From contig CAIPUP010000082.1 in the NCBI GenBank assembly GCA_903868285.1, positions 1-15,308 on the forward strand: DNA of 15,308 bases. The letters are read 5' to 3'. The DNA is from an uncultured beta proteobacterium (lineage in GTDB: Bacteria; Pseudomonadota; Gammaproteobacteria; Burkholderiales; SG8-39). The first letter of the stretch is position 1. Each line of letters opens with the position of its first letter. Position numbers and translations under genes: made by a program. Positions 7,444-13,886 of this stretch are shown piece after piece. The notes below the pieces were generated by a model, which saw nothing but the letters and a program-made list of their open reading frames with translations, was not told where the DNA came from and ran no database searches.

Positions 7444-8079
7444 ATGAACCCCTCTCTGTCGCAACCTCGTTCACACACGCTGCGTACCAGCAGGTCAGTA
7501 CCGCTGCGCATGGCTTTGCTCCTGCCCCTGCTGCTGACCTCGCTCCTGAGCGGTTGCAGCGACAACAAACCGGCATTCAAAGGCGTGGACATCACGGGCG
7601 CCAACTACGGCCGCAGCCTGCAGCTACCCGACAGCAGCGGCAAGCTGCGCAGCCTGGACGAGTTCAAAGGCAAATTCATACTGCTGTTTTTCGGCTTCAC
7701 CCAATGTCCGGATGTCTGCCCAACGGCGCTGACCCGGGCGCAAGAGATCAAACAGCAACTGGGCAAGGATGGCGAACGGCTACAGGTGATCTTCGTCAGC
7801 GTCGATCCGGAACGCGACACGCCCGAGCTGCTAGGTAACTATCTGGCCGCCTTCGATCGCAGTTTCATCGGCTTGCGCGGCGATGCCGAACAGACACGCC
7901 AGGCGGCGGCCGCGTTCAAGGTGTTCTATGAAAAAGTCCCCACCGGCAGCAGCTACACCATCAATCACACCGCCATGAGTTACCTGTTCGATGCCCAGGG
8001 CCGGCTGCGTCTGGCACTGCGTCACACCCAGACGGCTGAGGAACATGTTGCCGATCTGCGTCTGCTGATGCGCGAGTAG
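7444..8079 (+). CDS. SCO1/SenC family copper chaperone lipoprotein
   Basis: 211 residues. A lipoprotein signal ends in LLSGC (lipidated Cys38), placing the protein on the outer face of the inner membrane. The thioredoxin-fold domain (about 50-208) carries the family copper site: Cys88 and Cys92 in QCPDVCPTAL, and His175 in INHTAMSYLFD. The core strand motif VIFVSVDPERDTPE (115-128) is also diagnostic. SCO proteins deliver copper to, and reduce the cysteines of, the CuA centre of cytochrome c oxidase subunit II. No ribosome site is obvious at the ATG at 7444; Met23 (7510) is an alternative but would leave almost no n-region before the lipobox. It lies 86 bases after the PepSY gene and 66 before the PCu(A)C gene, its usual functional partner. 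No oxidase genes are in the window. Confidence 0.94.
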   Translation: MNPSLSQPRSHTLRTSRSVPLRMALLLPLLLTSLLSGCSDNKPAFKGVDITGANYGRSLQLPDSSGKLRSLDEFKGKFILLFFGFTQCPDVCPTALTRAQEIKQQLGKDGERLQVIFVSVDPERDTPELLGNYLAAFDRSFIGLRGDAEQTRQAAAAFKVFYEKVPTGSSYTINHTAMSYLFDAQGRLRLALRHTQTAEEHVADLRLLMRE

Positions 8080-8097
8080 GCGTCCCTCATCACAGTG

Positions 8098-8140
8098 GTA
8101 AAAGTTACGTAAGTTATTGTTTTTATTCAATTTTTAGGAG
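8098..8140 (+). promoter_or_regulatory. AT-rich leader with palindrome and strong Shine-Dalgarno before the PCu(A)C gene
   Basis: A strongly A/T-rich stretch carries the palindrome TTACGTAA (8105-8112), the element TAAGTTATTGTTTTT (8110-8124) that resembles a segment before the PepSY gene, and AGGAG (8136-8140). It probably contains a promoter, but no -35/-10 pair is convincing. Confidence 0.35.
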
Positions 8141-8145
8141 AAATC

Positions 8146-8673
8146 ATGTACAAATCGTCACGCTATTCAATGCTCGCACTGATAAGCCTGCTGGCCGGTC
8201 TGGCCCAAGCACAAAGCCCGGGACAATCAGCAATACAAGTCAAGGAACCCTGGGTGCGCGGCACGGTTGCACAACAAAAAGCCACCGGCGCCTTCATGCA
8301 GCTGAGCGCACCCCAGGACATGCGACTGATCGAAGCACGCTCACCGGTGGCCGGTGTGGTCGAGCTGCACGAGATGGCGATGGACAACAACGTGATGAAA
8401 ATGCGCGCCGTTCCCGGCATCGACATTCCAGCTGGCAAAGGCGCAGAACTCAAACCCGGTGGCTTCCATGTCATGTTGCTGGACCTGAAAAAGCAACTCA
8501 AGGAAGGCGATACCGTGCCACTGACGCTGGTGCTGGAGGGCAAGGATAAAAAGCGCCAGAGCATCGAGGTCAATGCACCGGTGCGGGCACTAGGTACCCG
8601 AAACAGCCCGGGCAAAGCAGCAAATGCAGAACACAATCACCCGCATGGCGATCACGGCAGCATGAAGCACTGA
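8146..8673 (+). CDS. PCu(A)C family periplasmic copper chaperone
   Basis: 175 residues with a signal peptide cleaved near AQA|QSP (about residue 22). The family copper motif H-x10-M-x21-H-x-M fits exactly: His75, Met86, His108 and Met110; extra Met residues (77, 79, 84) lie in the same loop. These proteins bind Cu(I) in the periplasm and pass it to SCO or directly to cytochrome oxidase subunit II. After the domain comes a His-rich tail (about 160-175, with HNHPHGDH and a final MKH), seen in some members and likely to bind Cu(II) as well. The start is firm: AGGAG lies five bases upstream. The leader before it (8098-8135) is AT-rich, suggesting its own promoter besides read-through from the SCO gene. 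It closes the copper block. Confidence 0.95.
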   Translation: MYKSSRYSMLALISLLAGLAQAQSPGQSAIQVKEPWVRGTVAQQKATGAFMQLSAPQDMRLIEARSPVAGVVELHEMAMDNNVMKMRAVPGIDIPAGKGAELKPGGFHVMLLDLKKQLKEGDTVPLTLVLEGKDKKRQSIEVNAPVRALGTRNSPGKAANAEHNHPHGDHGSMKH

Positions 8674-8689
8674 ATGCATCACTGAGCAC

Positions 8690-8733
8690 ATTCCTGACCA
8701 GGAATTCCTCTATGCTCGCGTGATTCATTCCTG
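8690..8733 (+). promoter_or_regulatory. Candidate operator: repeated ATTCCT elements upstream of the second Bug gene
   Basis: ATTCCTG (8690-8696) and its complement CAGGAAT (8699-8705) form a perfect inverted repeat with a 2-bp centre. Further direct copies lie at 8704-8709 (ATTCCT, also part of GGAATTCC at 8701-8708) and 8727-8733 (ATTCCTG). The cluster sits between the copper block and the Bug-hydrolase operon, a fitting place for an operator. No regulator gene for it is in the window. The stem is too short-looped to be a convincing terminator. Confidence 0.4.
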
Positions 8734-8747
8734 AGGAGGAGATCATC

Positions 8748-9746
8748 ATGGGGTCACACAAGCGCCTGGCATTCCTGGCCTGGTCAACAACACTGAGCTT
8801 GCTCAGCGCGTTGTGCCTGCAACTGTTACTGCATGGCTCGGCAAACGCACAAAACAACAACTGGCCGAACCGACCGCTGCGCTTCATCGTGCCCTTTGTC
8901 GCCGGCAGCTCACCCGATGTCACGGCGCGCATGATTGCGCCGAAACTATCGGAGGCACTGGGACAGCCGGTGCTGGTGGAAAACCGTGGCGGCGCTGCCG
9001 GCATCATCGGTGCCGAGCTGGTGAGCAAGGCTGCCGCTGATGGCTACACCCTGCTTTATCCGGTCAATTCGGTCATCTGCGCCAACCAGCATCTGTATTC
9101 CAAGCTGCCCTACGACGCGCTCAAGAGTTTTGTGCCGGTGACCATGACCGTCAACTTTGGCTATGTCTTGCTGGCGCGCAGCAACTTCGCAGCGAGTGAT
9201 CTCAAGGCGCTGCTGGCAATGGCGCGGGCCGAGCCCGGCAAACTCAATTTCGGTTCGGCCGGACTGGGTGCTGGCAACCATGTGGTGATGGAAATGCTGC
9301 TGGACATGACCGGAACGAAGATGGTGCATATCCCGCATCGGGATAGCGCCACCTCGGTGGCAACCGGCGAGAGCGACATTTCCATGGTGCCAGCCACCAC
9401 CGCCGTACCACTGATTCGCGGTGGTCGTACCAAGGGCCTGGGCGTGACCCTGGCCAGGCGTCTGCCAACACTGCCGGATGTGCCCTCGATCAGCGAAGTG
9501 GTGCCCGGCTATGCCGCCGATGCCTGGCATGGTCTGCTGGCCCCGGCGGGTACGCCCATGCCCATCGTCGAACGACTCGCCGCAGAAACCGCCAAGGTGC
9601 TGCGACTGCCAGAGGTACGCAACAAGCTGATGGACCTCGGCCTGGAACCGATCGGTGATACCCCGGCGCAGTTTGCCGCCACCGTGCGTGCCGACTACGA
9701 CAAATGGGGCAAGGCCATTCGCGCCGCCAATATCAAACTGGACTGA
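8748..9746 (+). CDS. Bug-family TTT substrate-binding receptor
   Basis: 332 residues, full length. The signal peptide ends near ANA|QNNNWP (about residue 34). Family signatures follow: RPLRFIVPFVAGSSPDVTAR, VLVENRGGAAGIIGAE, KAAADGYTLLYPVNS, LPYDALKSFVPVT, GKLNFGSAGLGAGNH, MVHIPHRDSATSVATGESD, and LPDVPSISEVVPGYAADAWHGLLAP. The His-Arg-Asp in VHIPHRDS replaces the more usual VPYKG, so the binding pocket may differ from that of the other two receptors. The start has a strong GGAGGAG (8735-8741). It heads a rightward unit: the metallo-hydrolase begins six bases after its stop, and a fumarylacetoacetate-hydrolase-family gene follows. That context suggests it captures the compound, or a relative, that these enzymes degrade. 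No membrane partners (TctA/TctB) are nearby. Confidence 0.95.
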   Translation: MGSHKRLAFLAWSTTLSLLSALCLQLLLHGSANAQNNNWPNRPLRFIVPFVAGSSPDVTARMIAPKLSEALGQPVLVENRGGAAGIIGAELVSKAAADGYTLLYPVNSVICANQHLYSKLPYDALKSFVPVTMTVNFGYVLLARSNFAASDLKALLAMARAEPGKLNFGSAGLGAGNHVVMEMLLDMTGTKMVHIPHRDSATSVATGESDISMVPATTAVPLIRGGRTKGLGVTLARRLPTLPDVPSISEVVPGYAADAWHGLLAPAGTPMPIVERLAAETAKVLRLPEVRNKLMDLGLEPIGDTPAQFAATVRADYDKWGKAIRAANIKLD

Positions 9747-9752
9747 ACCGCG

Positions 9753-10799
9753 ATGAAAAGTTTTCGCTATACCAAGGGCCTGCATGATCTGGGCAATGGC
9801 CTGCACGCCTGGTTGCTGCCCGATGGCAGCTGGGGTTGGTCCAATGCCGGACTGATCGAGGATTCCGGTCAGACGCTGTTGGTCGATACCCTGTTCGATC
9901 TGCAACGCACGCGCGAGATGCTCGATGCCATGCGCGATGCGGTGCCCGCGGCCAGTGACATCGGCATGCTGGTGAATACGCACGGCAATGGCGATCACAC
10001 CTTTGGCAATCAGTTGCTCGAAGGCAAGCGCATCATCGCCGCGGCCGGTTGCGCCGAGGATATGAAGCATCGTCCGCCAGAACAATTGGCGCAGTGGCAA
10101 CGCGACTGGCGCAGCATGGGCATCGCCGGACAGTTCTGGTACGAAGTGATGGGCGCACACTTTGACTTTCAGGGCATACGCATGGTGTTGCCGAATGAAA
10201 CCTTTGCCGGTGAAAAACACCTGCACGTGGGCAACAAGGACGTGCATCTGATCGAGGTCGGCCCGGCGCATACGCGGGGCGATGTGCTGGTGTATGTACC
10301 GCAGGATAAAACCGTATTCACCGGCGACATTCTGTTCAACGGCGGCCATCCGGCGATCTGGGCCGGGCCGGTATCGAACTGGATTCGTGCCTGCGAACGC
10401 ATGCTGGAATGGGACCTTGAAACCGTGGTCCCGGGCCATGGCCCAATTACCGACAAGGGTGGTATCCGCGAAATGCGCGACTACCTGGTGTATCTGATGG
10501 CGGAATCCAAACGCTGCCTTGAAGCCGGCATGAGTTTCGATCAAGCAGCAGAAAAAATATCGCTCGACCGCTGGGCCAACTGGGGCGAGTCCGAGCGCAT
10601 CTATGTCAACGTGCATGCCTGCTATCGCGAACTGGCCGCCGACCCGTCATCGTCCGAGGAAAAAGGCATACGCATGGCGCTGCTGGAAATGATGGGCAAG
10701 CGCTACTACGCCATGAAAGCGGCAGCCGCAAAGTCTGGGGCTGGCTCTGGCCATGGCAATACCCATGGCCATGTGCACGGGCCGAATTGCGGGCATTGA
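9753..10799 (+). CDS. Metallo-beta-lactamase-fold hydrolase with variant metal motif and His-rich C-terminus
   Basis: 348 residues, no signal peptide, so cytoplasmic. The MBL fold is shown by the first motif NTHGNGDHTFGN (75-86), His173 in GPAHTRGD, Asp192 in FTGDILF and His229 in VPGHGP. In the usual H-x-H-x-D-H motif the second His is Asn79, while His77, Asp81 and His82 are kept. This H-x-N-x-D-H form may belong to a distinct subfamily with altered zinc binding. The last 22 residues hold five His and one Cys (His334, 338, 340, 342, 348; Cys346), a possible metal store or sensor. A helical region (about 235-325) separates the two. Substrate unknown: esters, lactones, thioesters or CoA derivatives are all possible for the fold. 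It starts six bases after the Bug gene and ends 21 bases before the FAH-family gene, so it is in one operon; the ribosome site is weak and coupling is likely. Confidence 0.88.
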   Translation: MKSFRYTKGLHDLGNGLHAWLLPDGSWGWSNAGLIEDSGQTLLVDTLFDLQRTREMLDAMRDAVPAASDIGMLVNTHGNGDHTFGNQLLEGKRIIAAAGCAEDMKHRPPEQLAQWQRDWRSMGIAGQFWYEVMGAHFDFQGIRMVLPNETFAGEKHLHVGNKDVHLIEVGPAHTRGDVLVYVPQDKTVFTGDILFNGGHPAIWAGPVSNWIRACERMLEWDLETVVPGHGPITDKGGIREMRDYLVYLMAESKRCLEAGMSFDQAAEKISLDRWANWGESERIYVNVHACYRELAADPSSSEEKGIRMALLEMMGKRYYAMKAAAAKSGAGSGHGNTHGHVHGPNCGH

Positions 10800-10820
10800 A
10801 ACGAACGCCAGGGACACAGC

Positions 10821-11795
10821 ATGAAGCTCATTACGTTTATTGCTGCCGATGGCAGTGAGCATGTCGGTGCCATCGTTGGCGACGGTGCGCGCGTGGCAGA
10901 TCTCACTTTGGCGCAAGGCAGCCAGGACGGCTTTCGCGACATGCTGTGTTTGATCGATGCCGGACCAGCCGGTCTGGAAGCGGCGCAGCGCCTGGCCAAG
11001 GGTGCACGCAACACGCTTGCCCTGGCCGATTTGCACTTGCAGGCGCCGATTCCGGTGCCACGCCGCCTGCGCGACTTTCTTTCCTTTGAATTGCATGTGC
11101 GCCAGTCACGCGCCAATCGTCACCTGTTCGGCATCGAAGGCGAGCCGCGCGATCCGGCGCTGGTGAAGATACCCAAGGTCTGGTACGAGCGGCCGATCTA
11201 CTACAAGAGCAATTGCTTCAGCGTCGTTGGTACGGGTGCCGATGTGCACTGGCCGCGCTATTCACAGACCATCGACTACGAACTGGAAATCGGCCTGGTC
11301 ACCGGGCGCAAAGGCAAGAACATCAGCGTGACCGATGCCCCGAACTACATCTTCGGCTATTGCATCTTCAACGACTTCTCGGCTCGCGACGCACAGTTCT
11401 CCGAGATGCAAGGCACCCTCGGGCCGGCCAAGGGCAAGGATTTCGATACCGGCAACGCCATGGGACCGTGGATCACCACCGCCGATGAACTGGGTGATCC
11501 GCAAAACCTGCTGATGCTGGCGCGCATCAATGGCGAAGAATGGTCACGCGGCCATTCATCGACCATGCATCACTCGTTTGCCAAGCTGCTGTCCTATGCC
11601 TCGGAAGAAGAAACCGTGGTGCCGGGCGAGATCCTCGGCTCGGGCACAGTGGGTGGTGGCTGCGGCAACGAACAGGCACGCTATATGAAGCATGGTGACC
11701 AGATCGAACTGGAAGTCACCGGGCTGGGCATCTTGCGCAACAGCATCGTCGCGCCGCATGTGCCGCAACCGCCAGCCTTTCCGATTAAGCTTTGA
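10821..11795 (+). CDS. Fumarylacetoacetate hydrolase (FAH) family protein
   Basis: 324 residues, two-domain FAH type (small N-domain 1-75, catalytic domain about 80-320). Catalytic residues can be placed by analogy with mammalian FAH: metal ligands Asp85, Glu154, Glu156 and Asp185, and the general-base His92, seven residues after Asp85 as in mouse Asp126/His133. Motifs are RDFLSFELHVRQ (84-95), DYELEIGLVTG (152-162), FNDFSARD (183-190), GKDFDTGNAMGPW (205-217) and ILGSGTVGGGCG near the end. The family cleaves C-C bonds of beta-diketo acids or tautomerises/decarboxylates ring-cleavage products late in aromatic catabolism. Candidates are fumarylacetoacetase, fumarylpyruvate hydrolase, or a related acylpyruvase; sequence alone does not choose. 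AGGGA (10810-10814) supports the start. It is last in the Bug-MBL-FAH unit, ended by a hairpin 18 bases on. It could act on products downstream of the HpaB-like hydroxylase, but a ring-cleavage enzyme is missing here. Confidence 0.92.
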   Translation: MKLITFIAADGSEHVGAIVGDGARVADLTLAQGSQDGFRDMLCLIDAGPAGLEAAQRLAKGARNTLALADLHLQAPIPVPRRLRDFLSFELHVRQSRANRHLFGIEGEPRDPALVKIPKVWYERPIYYKSNCFSVVGTGADVHWPRYSQTIDYELEIGLVTGRKGKNISVTDAPNYIFGYCIFNDFSARDAQFSEMQGTLGPAKGKDFDTGNAMGPWITTADELGDPQNLLMLARINGEEWSRGHSSTMHHSFAKLLSYASEEETVVPGEILGSGTVGGGCGNEQARYMKHGDQIELEVTGLGILRNSIVAPHVPQPPAFPIKL

Positions 11796-11812
11796 AACAA
11801 CAAACGCAACAA

Positions 11813-11842
11813 CAAGCGCGCCAGTGACCCTGGCGGCGCTTG
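11813..11842. terminator. Hairpin terminator between convergent FAH-family and Bug genes
   Basis: CAAGCGCGCCAG (11813-11824) pairs with CTGGCGGCGCTTG (11830-11842) around a 5-base loop, with one bulged base: a 12-bp GC-rich stem. On the minus strand it is followed by a T-rich tail (TTGTTGCGTTTGTTG), so it fits best as terminator of the leftward Bug gene. The rightward side lacks a T-run but the stem may still stop or protect that transcript. Confidence 0.75.
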
Positions 11843-11865
11843 CTGTACACCACTGCCGCGCCGGC

Positions 11866-12900
11866 TTATTGCGATCCGGTCAGACCCAGGCTCTTCACCA
11901 GCGCACCCCATTTTTCACGCTCGGCGCGCATGTATTGCTGCACGCCTTCGATCGAGGGTGTCGGGTGCGGAATTAATCCCAGATTAACCACGCGCTGCAC
12001 CATGTCCGGCGCAGCCATGATGCGCTTCATCTCCTCATGCAGGCGATTGACGATGTCGCGCGGCGTCGCAGCTGGAGCCAGCAGCACATGCCAGGACACG
12101 GCTTCGAAATCGGCAGCGCCCGAAGCCTCGGCAAACGACGGCACTTCCGGCAGCGACGGCAGACGTGCCGTCGAGGAAACTGCCAACGCACGCAGCTTGC
12201 CGTCGCGGATCATCGGCAGCGACAGACCTGCCTCGGCAAAGGCCATGTTGACATGTCCAGCAACGATGTCGGACACCGACTGCGGACTGCTCTTGTAAGG
12301 CACATGGGTGATATCGAGATTGAACTTTTGCTTCATGAACTCCATCGACAGGTGCTGTGCCAGTCCTGCACCCGGGGTGCTGTAGCTCAACGGTACTTTG
12401 CTCTCGCGCAGCAGTTTCACCAGCTCGTTGACGTTGCGCGCAGGCAAGGAAGGATTCACGACAAAAATAAATGGCGATTTCACATAGAGCGAAATCGGTA
12501 CGAAGTCGCGCTCCGGATCGTAGGGCACCTGCTTGTAGAGAAAGTTGTTGATGCTCATCGGCGAGCTGGTACCCACCAATAAGGTCAAGCCATCCGGTGC
12601 GGCCTTGGCCACCTGGCCACTGGCCAGCATCATGGCGGCACCTGGACGGTTTTCCACGATCACCGGTTTGCCCAGCGACTGCGTCAGACGCTCGGCATAC
12701 AGTCGCACCAGGGTATCCATGCCCGTACCCGCCGCCAGGGGCACGACGATGGTGACATTTCGCGAGGGATAGCTGGCTGCTGCCGTGGCCGTCGTTTGCG
12801 CCTGGGTCGACAACGATGACAAGGCCAGCATTGTGATCAAGGGCCAGCTCAGGCTGAAAGACAACAAGCGGGACAACAACTGCAGGGATGAATGCAACAT
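11866..12900 (-). CDS. Bug-family TTT substrate-binding receptor
   Basis: 344 residues from the ATG at 12900, chosen because GGAGGAGA lies just upstream and a clean signal peptide follows (about 1-35, cleavage near TQA|QTT). The open frame runs 54 codons further upstream, but that part overlaps parB and is not signal-like. Family motifs are RNVTIVVPLAAGTGMDTLVR, VIVENRPGAAMMLASG, KAAPDGLTLLVGTSS, VPYDPERDFVPI, SYSTPGAGLAQHLSMEF, THVPYKSSPQSVSDIVAGHV and LPSLPEVPSFAEA. It is a periplasmic receptor for an unknown small acid. It lies 44 bases behind parB on the same strand with no terminator in between, so some read-through from the rsmG-parAB unit is possible, though it need not share their function. 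It ends at the shared hairpin with the FAH-family gene. It is clearly different from the other two receptors rather than a recent duplicate. Confidence 0.95.
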   Translation of the reverse strand: MLHSSLQLLSRLLSFSLSWPLITMLALSSLSTQAQTTATAAASYPSRNVTIVVPLAAGTGMDTLVRLYAERLTQSLGKPVIVENRPGAAMMLASGQVAKAAPDGLTLLVGTSSPMSINNFLYKQVPYDPERDFVPISLYVKSPFIFVVNPSLPARNVNELVKLLRESKVPLSYSTPGAGLAQHLSMEFMKQKFNLDITHVPYKSSPQSVSDIVAGHVNMAFAEAGLSLPMIRDGKLRALAVSSTARLPSLPEVPSFAEASGAADFEAVSWHVLLAPAATPRDIVNRLHEEMKRIMAAPDMVQRVVNLGLIPHPTPSIEGVQQYMRAEREKWGALVKSLGLTGSQ

Positions 12901-12944
12901 GGGTTCTCCTCCTTCGATAATGGTTCTTGCGGCGCAACGCGGTG

Positions 12945-13853
12945 CTACTTCCAGCGCGCCAGCAGTCCGTCCAGATGTTCGTTGCTGGAATAGCTGATAA
13001 CCAGTTTCCCAGCACCTTTTTTGCCGGCCTTGATTTCTACCGTCGTGCCGAGCCGTTCGCACAGCTCTTCCTGAAAGCGCAGCAAGTCGCGACTGACCAG
13101 CGGCCGAGGCTTGCTGCCCAGTTTCGGCTTGAGAATGTCTTGCACCAGCTGTTCGGTAGCACGTACCGACAAACCCTGTTCGGCCACACGCAGCGCCACC
13201 GACTCCTGCTGGTGTCCGCTCAGACCCAACAATGCCCGGGCATGGCCCATATCGATTCGACCCTCGGTCAACAGGTTCTGCACCGACTTCGCCAGGCCTA
13301 GCAAGCGCAACAGGTTGGAGGTCGCAGCGCGCGACCGGCCAATGGCGCGCGCGGCTTCCTCATGCGTGAGATTGAATTCATCCACCAGGCGTTGAATACC
13401 GATGGCTTCTTCCATGGCATTAAGATCTTCGCGCTGAATGTTTTCAATCAGCGCCATCGCCAGAGCCGCGTTATCCGGTACTTCACGGATTACCACCGGC
13501 ACTTCGACCAAGCCAGCGATACGCGCGGCACGCCAGCGTCGTTCACCGGCGATGATTTCATAGCGCAGATTGGCTTTGCTGGCGCCACCTGACGGGGCTG
13601 TTGCCAACGCATTCAGTGGTCGCACCAGAATCGGTTGGATCAGGCCCTGTGCACGGATGGAGTCTGCCAGTTCGGTCAAAGCTTCCTGGTCCATGCGGGT
13701 GCGTGGCTGATATTTGCCTGGCTGCAGTTGGTCGATATGCAGCGTGCCCAGCGCATCACCGGCAGCAGCAGCGACCGGTGTGCCATCTGAACTTGCCGGA
13801 CTATCGAACAGGGCGTTCAGTCCACGCCCCAGACCTTTCATGCGGGTTGCCAT
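12945..13853 (-). CDS. parB: Chromosome-partitioning protein ParB
   Basis: 302 residues if started at the ATG at 13853, preferred over the one at 13859 because GAGAGG sits six bases before the former but directly abuts the latter. ParB binds parS near the origin, loads as a CTP-dependent DNA clamp, spreads, and works with ParA to segregate the chromosome. Visible features are the N-terminal ParA-contact motif KGLGRGLNALF, the nucleotide-binding motifs GERRWRAA (about 103-110) and ENIQRE (137-142), the helix-turn-helix LTHEEAARAIGRSRAATSNL (about 162-181), and the C-terminal dimerisation domain ending LDGLLARWK. A low-complexity Ala/Gly/Ser linker (about 80-93) interrupts the N-domain. It follows parA by 33 bases in the conserved rsmG-parA-parB order. 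No full parS site was seen in the window. Confidence 0.97.
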   Translation of the reverse strand: MATRMKGLGRGLNALFDSPASSDGTPVAAAAGDALGTLHIDQLQPGKYQPRTRMDQEALTELADSIRAQGLIQPILVRPLNALATAPSGGASKANLRYEIIAGERRWRAARIAGLVEVPVVIREVPDNAALAMALIENIQREDLNAMEEAIGIQRLVDEFNLTHEEAARAIGRSRAATSNLLRLLGLAKSVQNLLTEGRIDMGHARALLGLSGHQQESVALRVAEQGLSVRATEQLVQDILKPKLGSKPRPLVSRDLLRFQEELCERLGTTVEIKAGKKGAGKLVISYSSNEHLDGLLARWK

Positions 13854-13886
13854 GACCATCCTCTCAATGACGGGTATTGCCTGCGA

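Noticed and set aside
8946..10616. Open frame of 556 codons on the minus strand opposite the Bug and MBL genes
   Set aside because: It is antisense to two genes with clear family motifs, has no signal or domain I recognise, and has the His/Gly/Ala-rich composition typical of antisense frames in GC-rich DNA.
12927..12937. TTGCG-G-CGCAA inverted repeat between parB and the Bug gene as a terminator
   Set aside because: The stem is five pairs with a one-base loop and no T-run; it cannot form a stable hairpin.
12901..13062. N-terminal extension of the third Bug protein by 54 residues
   Set aside because: It overlaps parB and lacks signal-peptide character, while a strong Shine-Dalgarno and signal peptide begin at 12900.
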